Assembly (NCBI GenBank): GCA_021298395.1
Contig: JAJTFH010000002.1
Location: forward strand, 1-64,000
Reading direction: 5' to 3'
DNA: 64,000 nt
DNA from: Gemmatimonadota bacterium
Lineage (GTDB): Bacteria > Gemmatimonadota > Gemmatimonadetes > Gemmatimonadales > Gemmatimonadaceae
The notes under the pieces were generated by a model. It saw only the letters and a program-made list of their open reading frames with translations, had not been told where the DNA came from and did no database searches. The translations under genes and the position numbers were made by a program. Positions 49,774 to 58,951 of the stretch are shown here, in pieces (the first letter of the stretch is position 1; every line of letters starts with the position of its first letter).

Positions 49774-51102
49774 GTGGCCCGTATAGATGTCATCATGCCC
49801 CAGATGGGGGAATCGATCGCCGAAGGCACCCTCTCGCGCTGGCTCAAGAAGGTCGGCGACGAGGTGAAGCGCGACGAGCCGATCTTCGAGATCTCGACGG
49901 ATAAAGTCGATGCGGAGATCCCGGCCCCGAGCGCCGGCGTGCTCGCGGAGATCATCGTGCACGAAGGGACCACGGTCCCGGTGAACGCGGTGGTCGCTCG
50001 GATCGAGACGGAGAAGGGAGCGGCGATCGCGCCCGCGGTCGCCGTGCCCGCTCCGACCGCGACGGCTCCGGCGCCAGCAGCGTCAGCGCCCGTGGCTACC
50101 GCTTCCGTCCCGTCGGTTCCAGCGGCCCCCGCGCGTCCGGCGGCGGCGCCGAACTCCTTCGAGGAGCGGATCCGCACCAAGTCCTCCCCGCTCGTGCGCC
50201 GCATGGCCGCCGAGGCGGGGGTCGATCTCGCGACCCTCACCGGGTCGGGGATCGCGGGCCGCGTGACGAAGCGCGACTTCGAGGCCTATCTCGGGCAGGG
50301 CGGGGCACGGACGGCCGCGGCGCCCTCGGCGATGCCGTCGGGGCTCCCGGCCACGATGGGCGTCCCGATGAGCGCGCACGCCGAACCGACCTTCAATGCC
50401 TGGCCGGGCGATCAGGTCGAGCCGATGTCGAAGATCCGTCGGCTCACCGCGGACCATATGCGGCAGGCCAAGCAGGTCGCGGCGCATGTCACGAGCTTCT
50501 TCGAGATCGACCTCACCCGCGTGGCGCGGATGCGCACGCAGATGAAGGCGGAGTTCGAGGCGGAGACGGGGCAGAAGCTGACCTTCCTCCCCTTCATCAT
50601 CCGCGCGACCGTCGAGTGCCTGCGGCGCCATCCGGTGATGAATGCCACGGTCTCCGGCACCGATGTCATCCTGCGCAAGCGCTACAACGTCGGCATCGCC
50701 GTCGCGCTCGAGCCCACCGGGCTCATCGTCCCGGTGATCAAGGACGCCGATGGGCTCAACCTCACCGGCCTCACCCGCACGACGAACGACCTCGCCCACC
50801 GAGCGCGGAGCAAGAAGCTGAGTCCCATCGATGTGCAGGACGCGACCTTCACCATCACCAACCCTGGCGTCTTCGGCTCGCTGATGGGGACGCCGATCAT
50901 CCCGGTGGGGACCACCGCGATCCTCGGCCTGGGCGCGATCGAGAAGCGCCCGAAGGTGATCACGGGGGCCGACGGCGAGGATACGATCGCGATCCGCACC
51001 TGTGCGTACTTCTCCTGCAGCTTCGACCATCGTGTCGTGGACGGCGCCGATGCCGACCGCTTCATGGCCGACCTCAAGCAGACGCTCGAATCGGTCGGGT
51101 GA
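49774..51102 (+). CDS. pdhC: 2-oxo acid dehydrogenase E2 (dihydrolipoamide acyltransferase)
   Basis: A 442-residue core subunit. Lipoyl domain about 1-80 with the lipoylated K44 in STDKVDAEIP; Ala/Pro linker 88-125; E1/E3-binding domain about 128-168 (SSPLVRRMAAEAGVDLATLT); second linker; catalytic domain about 200-442 with H419 and D423 in FDHRVVDGAD. One lipoyl domain only. GTG start with GAGGAAG upstream. No dihydrolipoamide dehydrogenase (E3) gene is in this window. Confidence 0.92.
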   Translation: MARIDVIMPQMGESIAEGTLSRWLKKVGDEVKRDEPIFEISTDKVDAEIPAPSAGVLAEIIVHEGTTVPVNAVVARIETEKGAAIAPAVAVPAPTATAPAPAASAPVATASVPSVPAAPARPAAAPNSFEERIRTKSSPLVRRMAAEAGVDLATLTGSGIAGRVTKRDFEAYLGQGGARTAAAPSAMPSGLPATMGVPMSAHAEPTFNAWPGDQVEPMSKIRRLTADHMRQAKQVAAHVTSFFEIDLTRVARMRTQMKAEFEAETGQKLTFLPFIIRATVECLRRHPVMNATVSGTDVILRKRYNVGIAVALEPTGLIVPVIKDADGLNLTGLTRTTNDLAHRARSKKLSPIDVQDATFTITNPGVFGSLMGTPIIPVGTTAILGLGAIEKRPKVITGADGEDTIAIRTCAYFSCSFDHRVVDGADADRFMADLKQTLESVG

Positions 51103-51103
51103 G

Positions 51104-51364
51104 ATGCCGCGCTCGTTGACCATGCATCGCACGGTGGTCACGCCGTCCGACCGGGCGCAGTTCCTCGAGACCTGCCGCACGCGCGAGCAGCATTTCCGTG
51201 CGGCGGGGTGTCACTACTGGGTCTTCGAGGAGCATGCCCTCCCCGGCGCCTTCATCGAATTCTGTGAGGCGCCGGACCTTCCTGCCCTGCGCGCGGCCCA
51301 CGCCGACGCGCCGGGCCGTCCGATCGCCACCGATCGCCTCTATTCCATCGTGGAGCTCAGCTGA
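51104..51364 (+). CDS. Small protein, unknown function
   Basis: An 86-residue soluble protein (80 if the second Met at 51122 is used). HRTVVTPSDRAQFLETCRTR, HYWVFEEHALPGAFIEFCEA and LPALRAAHADA suggest a small alpha/beta dimeric-barrel fold (ABM/EthD-like), by eye only. It starts one base after the pdhC stop and is followed two bases later by another small gene. Confidence 0.65.
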   Translation: MPRSLTMHRTVVTPSDRAQFLETCRTREQHFRAAGCHYWVFEEHALPGAFIEFCEAPDLPALRAAHADAPGRPIATDRLYSIVELS

Positions 51365-51365
51365 T

Positions 51366-51632
51366 ATGCCGACCCGTCGTCTCGAGATCGAGGGCCGCAG
51401 CTGGGAGGTGTATCCCAGCGGATACGTCACCCAGTCGACCGCCGATGAATTCGGCCTCCTCTTCCTGCATGGGACCGGCGCCGACCGCGTGGTGCGCGTG
51501 ACGCGCTACTCGCCACTCGGCGTGAAGTCGCGCGAGCAGTCGCTCGCGATGCTGTCCGACGCCGACCTCCGTCGGCTCTTCACCCTCTCGCAGCCCAGCA
51601 CCCGCTCGCCCGAAGCCGGCTACGCCCCGTGA
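51366..51632 (+). CDS. Small protein, unknown function
   Basis: An 88-residue protein, MPTRRLEIEGRSWEVYPSGY, with RVVRVTRYSPLGVKSREQSL in the centre and SDADLRRLFTLSQPS near the end. No family recognised. Its stop overlaps the GTG start of the PHP gene by four bases (GTGA), so it is part of the same run of genes. Confidence 0.65.
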   Translation: MPTRRLEIEGRSWEVYPSGYVTQSTADEFGLLFLHGTGADRVVRVTRYSPLGVKSREQSLAMLSDADLRRLFTLSQPSTRSPEAGYAP

Positions 51633-52471
51633 GCGGTGTCGCCGGCACGGTCGATCTGCACGCGCACTCGACCGCGTCGGATGGGTCAGCGGCACCGGGC
51701 GCGGCCGTCGAACTCGCGCATCAGGCCGGCGTCGCCGCCTTCGCGCTCACCGATCACGACACGATGGCGGGGATCCCCGCCGCGCACGAGATGGCGCAGC
51801 GACTGGGTCTGCGTTTCATCCCCGGGGTGGAGCTGAGCGTCCACCAGGACGCGACGGAGGTCCACCTGCTGGGGCTCCACATCGCCGACGTCCCCGGGAT
51901 GGAGCAGGCCCTCACCACCTTTCGTGATGGACGCCGTGCGCGCGCGCGTACGATGGTCGAGCGCCTCGTCGCGGTCGGGGCGCCGATCGACTTCGACGCG
52001 GTGCTCGCCGCCGCCGCCGGTGGGGCGATCGGACGGCCCCATGTCGCCAAGGCCCTCGTCGCCGCGGGCCATGTGAGGGATCATCGCGAGGCCTTCGATA
52101 AGTATCTCGCGGCGGGGCGCCCGGCCTACGTCGACAAGGCGCGGCTCGAGATCGCCGAGGGGATCGCCCTCATCCATCGGTATGGTGGGCTCGCGATCAT
52201 CGCGCATCCGGGGCCGGACGGGCGTCGCGAGCGTGTCGAGCCGTTGGTGGGGCTCGGGCTCGATGGGCTCGAGGTGCGCCACCCGAGTCACTCGTCCGAG
52301 GACGTGAAACGGATCCTGGCGCTCGTGGAGCATTTCGGTCTGGTGCCGAGCGGCGGCTCCGATTGGCATGGGGCGATGATGGGGCCGCGCACCTTGGGGG
52401 CGATGCAGGTGCCGATGGCGTGGCTCGAGCGACAGGACGCGCGGCTCGTGGCGCGTCGCGCGGCGGCGTGA
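51629..52471 (+). CDS. PHP-domain phosphoesterase (nucleotide phosphatase-like)
   Basis: A 280-residue metal-dependent phosphoesterase like YciV/RNase AM. VDLHAHSTASDG gives the first metal ligands H11 and H13, FALTDHDTMAG and FIPGVELSV follow, GGLAIIAHPGP is the third motif and GGSDWHG the last. Likely substrates are nucleoside 3',5'-bisphosphates or short RNA ends. GTG start within the stop of the preceding gene, and its own stop overlaps the SDR start. Confidence 0.88.
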   Translation: MSGVAGTVDLHAHSTASDGSAAPGAAVELAHQAGVAAFALTDHDTMAGIPAAHEMAQRLGLRFIPGVELSVHQDATEVHLLGLHIADVPGMEQALTTFRDGRRARARTMVERLVAVGAPIDFDAVLAAAAGGAIGRPHVAKALVAAGHVRDHREAFDKYLAAGRPAYVDKARLEIAEGIALIHRYGGLAIIAHPGPDGRRERVEPLVGLGLDGLEVRHPSHSSEDVKRILALVEHFGLVPSGGSDWHGAMMGPRTLGAMQVPMAWLERQDARLVARRAAA

Positions 52472-53214
52472 GCGTTGCGGTGAGCGGCGCTGTGCAGTCG
52501 CGCGTCGCGCTGGTGACGGGGGCGGGGCGCCGCGTGGGGCGGGCGATCGCCCTCGATCTCGCGGCCCACGGGTGGGCCGTCGCCGTGCATCACCATGCCT
52601 CGGCGCCCGGAGCCTCCGAGGTGGTCGCGCAGATCCGCGATGGCGGTGGGACCGCCGCTGCCTTCGCCGCCGACCTCACCGATCCCGCGGCGCTCGAGGC
52701 GCTCATCCCGCGCGTCATGGCGTGGAGCGGTCGCGTGGATGCCCTCGTCTGTTCCGCCGCGGGGATGACCCGCTCCCCGATCGGCTCGACCACGGCGGCG
52801 ACGGTCGATGGGATCCTCTCGCTCAATCTCCGCGCGCCCTTCCTCCTCGCGCAGTCGGCTGCCGCGCACCTCGCGGAGGGTGGGGCGATCCTCCTCATCG
52901 GCGATCACATGGCCGATGAGTGCTGGCCCGACTATGCCATGCATGGGGTCGCGAAGGCAGGGGTGCACGCGCTGACGCGTCACCTCGCGGCGGCACTCGC
53001 CCCGCGCCTCCGGGTCAACGCCGTGGCCCCCGGCGCGGTCCTCCTGCCCGACGACGGGGCGCCTCAGCTCGCCGAGCGGTTGGCGGCCCAGGCCGCCCTG
53101 CGCCGCATCGGCACCCCGTCGGATGTGGCGGGGGCGGTCCGCTACCTGCTCGACGCGCCGTTCGTCACGGGGCAGGTCCTGCGCGTCGATGGCGGGCGTG
53201 GCCTCGACGCCTGA
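52468..53214 (+). CDS. SDR family oxidoreductase, pteridine-reductase-like
   Basis: A 248-residue Rossmann protein. GTG 52468 overlaps the PHP gene by four bases. The cofactor motif VTGAGRRVGRAIA, with an Arg-Arg pair, suggests NADPH. VCSAAGMTRSP and LRVNAVAPGAVLLPDD resemble pteridine reductases. Odd: the catalytic YxxxK reads H159-GVA-K163, with a tyrosine three residues earlier (Y156). The enzyme may be altered, or the position may be a subfamily trait. Confidence 0.82.
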   Translation: MSVAVSGAVQSRVALVTGAGRRVGRAIALDLAAHGWAVAVHHHASAPGASEVVAQIRDGGGTAAAFAADLTDPAALEALIPRVMAWSGRVDALVCSAAGMTRSPIGSTTAATVDGILSLNLRAPFLLAQSAAAHLAEGGAILLIGDHMADECWPDYAMHGVAKAGVHALTRHLAAALAPRLRVNAVAPGAVLLPDDGAPQLAERLAAQAALRRIGTPSDVAGAVRYLLDAPFVTGQVLRVDGGRGLDA

Positions 53215-53232
53215 GCGGGGAATGACCGCGCG

Positions 53233-55449
53233 CTAGAGTTGTCGCAGCCAGCTCAGCTTCACGATCAGCTGTCGGGCGCGCGGCGTCAGGCCGTCGAGGA
53301 TCGGCTGGCGATCGTTGTAGACCACGTAGAGGAACGAGAGCGGGGAGAATTCCCAGCTGAAGCGGGCATTCAGCGTCCCGCGCTCGATGACCGAGTTGTA
53401 CTGGTAGAACGCGCTCCACTGGAGGCGTGGGCTGACGAAGAGCCGCAGTTCGGGTCCGGCGAGGTAGGTCACGAGCGAGGTGTCCGCCGGGCCGAGCGAG
53501 CGGAGGACGTTCACCTCATAGGTCGCACGCACGCTCAGGTACGGGCTCGGGGACCAGCGGCCCGAGACGGCGAGTTGCTCCTGCCGCCCGTCGAAGAACC
53601 CACCGGTCGATGCGCTCACGGCGCCGGCGAGCGGCGCGCTCTGGTCGGTGGAGAGGTCGACGCCCGCGCGCACATAGTCGTACGCGCCGGGGGCGATCGT
53701 CACGCCGGGCAGGATCGGGAGCCCGCTCGTCGGTCGCTGGTAGTTCTGCTGCACGTACGGCGTGAGGGTCCCGCCGGTGCGGCGCAGTACCTCGCCGCGG
53801 AGCGCGATGCTCCCCTCCTGCAGACGCTTCGACGCGGGATCGTGGAAGAAGAGGGCGAAGAGCTCCGGGCGGAACCAGACGATGCCCTCGGGGCGCCACG
53901 CGGGCTGGAAGGTCCGACTCGCATTCGGCCCGGTCATGAGCACATCGGGGCGCGAGACGAAGCCCGTGCGCGGCCGGAACTCGGCGGAGACGTAGGCGCC
54001 GGAGAGGCCGAGGGTGGACGACGGCGTGTTGCGACTGATCGCGTACGTCGCGGCGACGCCGGTGCGGCCGGTGTCGGCCGAGGTGGTGAGCATCGCGCTC
54101 AGCTGGGTCGCCTCGCCGAAGCGGGTGAGCGCATCGACCGCCGTGACCACGTTGCGCCGGTCGCCGGCGTCGTCGCGGTACGCCACGAGCCCGCCGATGC
54201 GCGTGGACCGTCCGACGAACTGCGTGAGACGCCCCACGGCGAAGTCGGCGGCATCGGCGTCCGTGGTACCGGTCCCCGCCTGTCGCATCAGGAGGGCGCC
54301 CGCGGCGGTCCGGCCCGTGCGATAGCCGTAGCGGAGCCCGCCGACGATGGGGCGGGGGGTGCCGTCGGCGCCGAGCCCGATGCTGCGCGAGAAGAAGGGT
54401 TGCACCACGAAGGGATTGATCGTGCCCCCCGAGAAGGCCGCGCCGTTCGCGCCGCCGCCGGCGGTGAGGAGGTCGGCGTTCTCGAGGAAGAACTGGCGCT
54501 GCTCGGGGAAGAAGACGCTGAAGCGGGTGAGGTTCACGACCTGTCGGTCGACCTCGGCCTGGGCGAAGTCGGTGTTGACCGTCGCTTCGACGAGCGCGTT
54601 CGCGGTGGGCGCCCAGATGATCTCGCCGCCGACGTCGCCCACGGTACCATCGCGCGCCCCGGCCGTCGCGTCCTTCGACGCGCTGGAGAGCCCGTAGAGT
54701 CGCGTGCGGATGTTCGTGCGCGGGGGGGGCGGTTGGATGGAATCGAGCACGCCGGCGTAGGCGAGCCGCCATGAGGAGAACTGGCGCGGATACGGCGCCC
54801 ACGCGGTCCACTGCGCGACGCGGCGGCTGTTCCGGACGAAGTTGATGTCCCAGGTCGTGAGTCCGGGCGCGTACCGGAGCGAGGTCCAGGGGATGGCGAT
54901 CTCAGCGACCCACCCGGAGTCCGACTGCGTGGTGCGGACCCGCCACATCGCGTCCCAACTGAAGCTGAACGTCGCCCCGCCGTCGAAGGCTTGGACGTCA
55001 CCCTGTGAGCCAAGCGGGGTCACCTGGATCTGGTAGACGGTCCGGTGGTCGCCGAGCGAGCCGATGGTGACGCCGAAGACATCGCTCTCGGGGGGCGTGA
55101 AGTCGCGGCGGAGATCGGGCATCCGGAGGCCGCGTCGCCCGGCGGCATCGTAATGGAAGGCACCGATGTACAGATGCTCGTCGTCGAAGAGGACACGGAC
55201 GACGCTGGGGAAGTCGGTCGTCCGGATGAAGTCCGGCCGGACGCGCACGAAGTCGCCGATGGGGGCGGCCGCGGACCAGGCGGCATCGTCGAGCCGGCCG
55301 TCCAGCACGACCGGACCGGTGGCGCGCCGCGCGATGGCGTGGCGGCGCGTCTCGTCGCTGGGGACGGTGACGGAATCGACCACCTGCGCCGAGAGGCGCA
55401 GCGCCCCGAGGCAGAGGACGGTGGCGATGAGGCGTGGAGCGCGAGGCAC
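53233..55449 (-). CDS. DUF5916 outer-membrane protein with CBM9-like domain
   Basis: A 738-residue secreted protein. The signal peptide is MPRAPRLIATVLCLGALRLSA. Residues about 45-225 are a family 9-like carbohydrate-binding sandwich (VLDGRLDDAAWSAAAPIGDF, LYIGAFHYDA, VAEIAIPWTSLRY). The rest is DUF5916 (NTDFAQAEVDRQVVNLTRF, FFPEQRQFFLENADL), ending in amphipathic strands and a terminal Leu-Arg-Gln-Leu, consistent with an outer-membrane barrel. Start is a GTG at 55449. Often near peptidases and TonB systems in this kind of genome; role unknown. Confidence 0.85.
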   Translation of the reverse strand: MPRAPRLIATVLCLGALRLSAQVVDSVTVPSDETRRHAIARRATGPVVLDGRLDDAAWSAAAPIGDFVRVRPDFIRTTDFPSVVRVLFDDEHLYIGAFHYDAAGRRGLRMPDLRRDFTPPESDVFGVTIGSLGDHRTVYQIQVTPLGSQGDVQAFDGGATFSFSWDAMWRVRTTQSDSGWVAEIAIPWTSLRYAPGLTTWDINFVRNSRRVAQWTAWAPYPRQFSSWRLAYAGVLDSIQPPPPRTNIRTRLYGLSSASKDATAGARDGTVGDVGGEIIWAPTANALVEATVNTDFAQAEVDRQVVNLTRFSVFFPEQRQFFLENADLLTAGGGANGAAFSGGTINPFVVQPFFSRSIGLGADGTPRPIVGGLRYGYRTGRTAAGALLMRQAGTGTTDADAADFAVGRLTQFVGRSTRIGGLVAYRDDAGDRRNVVTAVDALTRFGEATQLSAMLTTSADTGRTGVAATYAISRNTPSSTLGLSGAYVSAEFRPRTGFVSRPDVLMTGPNASRTFQPAWRPEGIVWFRPELFALFFHDPASKRLQEGSIALRGEVLRRTGGTLTPYVQQNYQRPTSGLPILPGVTIAPGAYDYVRAGVDLSTDQSAPLAGAVSASTGGFFDGRQEQLAVSGRWSPSPYLSVRATYEVNVLRSLGPADTSLVTYLAGPELRLFVSPRLQWSAFYQYNSVIERGTLNARFSWEFSPLSFLYVVYNDRQPILDGLTPRARQLIVKLSWLRQL

Positions 55450-55551
55450 GAGGGGCGGGGCGAGGAGGATCGGGAGGCGGTCTAGCGCACGATGGAGTGC
55501 GGAGCGTACATAAGTCGTCCGTTCTCCGCCACTTCACCTGCCCACGTCTCC

Positions 55552-57204
55552 ATGTCACCGACCTTTCGTCCGACCGCGATCCTCGCCGCCTGCCTGGCCT
55601 CCTCCGTCCTCGTCGCGCAGGGGCCGCCGCGCCCGCAGGCCGCGACCACCGCCGATGCGGCCGTCCAGGAGCGGATCACGCGCGAGCGGCGCGAGGATCC
55701 CAATCCCGCGCCGGCGCGGAAGGAAGGGGAGGGGCCCTTCACCCGACTGATCATCCGCGGCGTGAACCTGATCGACGGATATGGGAGTGCCCCGCGCGGA
55801 CCGTACGATGTGGTCATCGAGGGGAATCGGATCGCGCAGGTGGTCGGGGTGGGGAACCCGAAGGTGCCGATCGATCCGAAGGGCCGGCCCAGCGGCGCGA
55901 CGCGGGAGCTCGAGGCCGAGGGGATGTACCTGATGCCGGGGCTGATCGACGTGCACGTCCATCAGGGGACCCAACAGAAGGCGCCGGAGAGCGAGTACTA
56001 CAACAAGCTCTGGCTCGCCCACGGGATCACCACGGTGCGCGGGGTCCCCTTCGCGAGCTTCGACTATTCGGTGCGCGAGCGCGCGCGGAGCGCGGCCAAT
56101 GAGATCGCCGCCCCACGCTATGTGGTCTATCAGCGCCCGGGGACGGGGTGGGGGCGCGGCACGCCGCGGACGCCCGACGAAGCCCGCGCCTGGGTCCGAT
56201 GGGCGAAGCAGAACGGCGCCGACGGGCTCAAGCTTGGCGCCGAGCGCCCCGACCTCATGGTCGCGTACATCGACGAGGCCAAGAAGGTGGGGCTCGGGAC
56301 CACCGCGCATCTCCAGCAGAGCGGGGTCGCGCAGGTGAACGGACGGGTGGCGGCGCAGATGGGACTCGGGGCGATCACGCACTTCTACGGGATCTTCGAG
56401 TCGATGTACGATCAGCATCAGGTCCAGCCCTGGCCCCTCGACGCCAACCTGAACGACGAGCAGACGCGCTTCGCGCAGGTGGCCCGGCAGTGGAGCCTGG
56501 TGACCCCCGGGAGCGAGAAGTGGAAGTCGTTCCTCAAGACCCTGCTCGACAACGACGTCACGCTCGACCCCACGATGACGACCTATCTGACGGGGCGCGA
56601 TGTGATGGCGCGCATGCAGGCGCCGTGGCACGCGAAGTACACGATCCCGACGCAGTGGGACTTCTATATCGCCAATCGCTCGAACCATGGGGCCTACTTC
56701 TTCGATTGGACGACCGATGACGAGGTGAACTGGCGCAACTTCTATCGCGTCTGGATGCAGTTCATCAACGAGTACAAGAACCTCGGCGGACGGGTGACGG
56801 CGAGCTCCGATGCCGGCTTCATCTACAACACGCCGGGCTTCTCGACGATCCAGGAGCTCGAGCTCCTCCAGGAGGCGGGATTCTATCCGGGCGAGGCGAT
56901 CCGCGCGGGGACGTATCACGCGGCGCTGACCCTCGCCAAGCCGACGGGGAAGCCGATCGAGACGGGGGTGATCGAGCCGGGGATGCTCGCCGACCTCGTG
57001 ATCGTCCCCGAGAACCCGGTCCAGAACCTCAAGGTGCTCTATGGCACGGGGTGGCCCCGTCTGAACGATGCGACGGGGAAGGTCGAGCAGGTGGGCGGGG
57101 TGCGGTGGACGATCAAGGACGGGATCGTCTTCGACGCGCGGGCCCTGCTCGCCGACGTCGAGGCGATGGGGGTCCGTCAGCGGCAGGCCCGCGGCGGACG
57201 CTGA
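55552..57204 (+). CDS. Secreted metal-dependent amidohydrolase
   Basis: A 550-residue exported amidohydrolase. MSPTFRPTAILAACLASSVL is the signal peptide; an earlier in-frame ATG at 55492 would spoil it. The TIM-barrel metal motif is LIDVHVHQGT at about 141, with further histidines in TTAHLQQ and ITHFYG and an aspartate in SSDAGF. The C-terminal part (GVIEPGMLADLVIVPENPVQ) is the composite beta domain. Substrate unknown, perhaps a cyclic peptide or N-acyl compound. A long hairpin follows. Confidence 0.86.
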   Translation: MSPTFRPTAILAACLASSVLVAQGPPRPQAATTADAAVQERITRERREDPNPAPARKEGEGPFTRLIIRGVNLIDGYGSAPRGPYDVVIEGNRIAQVVGVGNPKVPIDPKGRPSGATRELEAEGMYLMPGLIDVHVHQGTQQKAPESEYYNKLWLAHGITTVRGVPFASFDYSVRERARSAANEIAAPRYVVYQRPGTGWGRGTPRTPDEARAWVRWAKQNGADGLKLGAERPDLMVAYIDEAKKVGLGTTAHLQQSGVAQVNGRVAAQMGLGAITHFYGIFESMYDQHQVQPWPLDANLNDEQTRFAQVARQWSLVTPGSEKWKSFLKTLLDNDVTLDPTMTTYLTGRDVMARMQAPWHAKYTIPTQWDFYIANRSNHGAYFFDWTTDDEVNWRNFYRVWMQFINEYKNLGGRVTASSDAGFIYNTPGFSTIQELELLQEAGFYPGEAIRAGTYHAALTLAKPTGKPIETGVIEPGMLADLVIVPENPVQNLKVLYGTGWPRLNDATGKVEQVGGVRWTIKDGIVFDARALLADVEAMGVRQRQARGGR

Positions 57205-57213
57205 GCCCTCGCC

Positions 57214-57248
57214 GACGCGCCCGGCCCCTGATCGGGGCTGGGCGCGTC
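57214..57248 (+). terminator. Strong terminator after the amidohydrolase gene
   Basis: A 15-bp stem with a single G-U pair (GACGCGCCCGGCCCC with GGGGCTGGGCGCGTC) around TGATC, ten bases after the stop. Confidence 0.8.
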
Positions 57249-57284
57249 ACCGGGGCGGGAGTACCACCCGCCCCTCAGGGTCCC

Positions 57285-57290
57285 TAGCTT
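57285..57290 (+). promoter_or_regulatory. Candidate -10 box of trxB
   Basis: TAGCTT, 30 bases before GTG 57321. Unlike the close boxes elsewhere, here a GGAG (57310-57313) fits between, so this transcript would have an ordinary leader. Confidence 0.4.
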
Positions 57291-57320
57291 CCACCGATTC
57301 CATTCCCCCGGAGCGAGTCG

Positions 57321-58316
57321 GTGGCGACGCAAGAATTCGAGGTGGTGATCGTGGGCGCGGGCCCGTCCGGCATGTGTGCCGGATTGTATGCGGGCCGCTC
57401 CATGCTCAAGAGCGTGGTGCTCGAGCGCGGCTTCCCAGGCGGGGAGCTCCTCAACACCGAGGTGATCGAGGACTACATCGGCTTCGAGCATGTGCTCGGC
57501 CATGAGCTCGCGACCAAGTTCCAGGCCCACGCCGAGAAGTTCGGGGCGGAGATCCGCACCTCGACCCCGGTCGAGTCGGTGACCAAGCGCGATGACGGGC
57601 TCTTCGAGACCGTCGTCGAGAGCGGCGATGTCTACCTCTCCCCGACGGTGATCGTCACCGCGGGCGGCACCCCGGTGAAGCTCGACGTCCCCGGGGAGAT
57701 CGAGTATGCGGGGAAGGGGGTCTCCTACTGCGCCATCTGCGACGGAGCCTTCTACAAGGGGCACACCATCATGGTGGTCGGCGGCGGCGATGCCGCGTGC
57801 GAGGAGGCCGACTTCCTCACGCGCTACGCCGAGAAGGTCTACCTCGTGCACCGTCGTGACAGCTTCCGTGCCTCGAAGATCGTGCAGCAGCGCGTCTTCG
57901 CGAACCCGAAGATCGAGGTCATCTGGGACACCGTCGTCGATGCGATCGTGGGGCAGGACGGGCTCATGACGCACGCGAGGATCCGCCACGCGAAGACCGG
58001 GGCGACGTCAGACCTGATCGCGACCGGGATCTTCATCTTCGTGGGGTTCAAGCCGAACACCGGGATCCTGCGCGGACATATCGAGCACGACGCCTCGGGC
58101 TATCTCATCACCGATGCGAACATGCAGACCTCGGTGCCGGGGCTCTTCGCCGCCGGCGACGTGCGCGCGCAGCTCACGCGGCAGGTGACGACCGCGGTCG
58201 GTGATGCGACCACCGCGGCGATCGGGGTGGAGAAGTACCTCACCGCGCGGAAGAACGGGCAGCCGCTCCCGGTACCACCCCCGATGTTGGTGAGCGCCGC
58301 CTCGGTCCAGGTCTGA
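57321..58316 (+). CDS. trxB: Thioredoxin-disulfide reductase
   Basis: A 331-residue FAD/NADPH enzyme that reduces thioredoxin. VVIVGAGPSGMCAGLYAGRS binds FAD, the redox pair is C137 and C140 in SYCAICDGAFY, MVVGGGDAACEEA binds NADPH and GLFAAGDVR closes the FAD site. HRRDSFRAS carries the NADPH phosphate-binding arginines. GTG start with GGAG eight bases before. It overlaps the next gene by one base. Confidence 0.93.
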   Translation: MATQEFEVVIVGAGPSGMCAGLYAGRSMLKSVVLERGFPGGELLNTEVIEDYIGFEHVLGHELATKFQAHAEKFGAEIRTSTPVESVTKRDDGLFETVVESGDVYLSPTVIVTAGGTPVKLDVPGEIEYAGKGVSYCAICDGAFYKGHTIMVVGGGDAACEEADFLTRYAEKVYLVHRRDSFRASKIVQQRVFANPKIEVIWDTVVDAIVGQDGLMTHARIRHAKTGATSDLIATGIFIFVGFKPNTGILRGHIEHDASGYLITDANMQTSVPGLFAAGDVRAQLTRQVTTAVGDATTAAIGVEKYLTARKNGQPLPVPPPMLVSAASVQV

Positions 58317-58942
58317 TGCAGGTCACCTCCCTCGTCGTCGGGTCCTTCCAGGAGAACTGTTGGATCCTGCACGACCCTGACTCGGGGGAGATGGTGGTGA
58401 TCGATCCCGGCGCCGAGCCCGATCGCATCTGCGAGGCGTTGGCGGCGCAGGGGGGGCGCCTCACCGCGATCTGGCTGACCCACGCACACCTCGATCATGT
58501 CGGTGGGATCGAAGGGGTGCGCCGTCGGTTCCCGGGTGTCCCCGTCCATCTGCACCCCGCCGATCGCCCGGTCTACGATCACGCCTCGCGCGTCGCGGCG
58601 GGGTACGGTCTCCCCTTCGAGCAGCCGGCGCCGCCGGACGCCGAGCTCGCTGAGGGAGAGGTCGTGCAGCTCGGCGCGCATGCCTTCACCGTCTGGCACC
58701 TCCCGGGGCACGCCCCCGGGCATGTGGCCTTCATCGGGGCGGACCAGCTCTTCGGGGGGGACCTCCTCTTCGCCGGGTCGATCGGGCGCACCGACCTCCC
58801 GCTCTGCGATCGCACGGCGATGGCGGCCTCCCTTCGGCGACTCGTCACCCTCCCGCCCGAGATGGTCGTCCATCCGGGCCACGGCCCCTCGACGACGATC
58901 GGCGCCGAGCGCGCCACGAACCCTTACCTCGCCCGCGGGTAG
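58316..58942 (+). CDS. MBL-fold metallohydrolase, glyoxalase II-like
   Basis: A 208-residue zinc hydrolase. H56, H58, D60 and H61 form THAHLDHVGG; the third site includes WHLPGHAPGHV, GGDLLFAGSIGRTDL and VHPGHGPSTTIG. It is the short, YcbL-like type without the glutathione-binding C-terminal domain of true glyoxalase II. Translationally coupled to trxB (TGATG), which suggests a thiol-related role. The TAG stop doubles as the first half of a TAGATT box. Confidence 0.9.
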   Translation: MQVTSLVVGSFQENCWILHDPDSGEMVVIDPGAEPDRICEALAAQGGRLTAIWLTHAHLDHVGGIEGVRRRFPGVPVHLHPADRPVYDHASRVAAGYGLPFEQPAPPDAELAEGEVVQLGAHAFTVWHLPGHAPGHVAFIGADQLFGGDLLFAGSIGRTDLPLCDRTAMAASLRRLVTLPPEMVVHPGHGPSTTIGAERATNPYLARG

Positions 58943-58945
58943 ATT
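58940..58945 (+). promoter_or_regulatory. Candidate leaderless -10 box overlapping a stop codon
   Basis: TAGATT ends six bases before ATG 58952. Its TAG is the stop codon of the preceding hydrolase gene. Confidence 0.4.
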
Positions 58946-58951
58946 CCTTTC

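Noticed and set aside
57321-58316. The reductase gene as the missing E3 of the pyruvate dehydrogenase complex
   Set aside because: Its CAIC redox motif lies in the middle of the chain, as in thioredoxin reductase, not near the N terminus as in dihydrolipoamide dehydrogenase, and it is too short.
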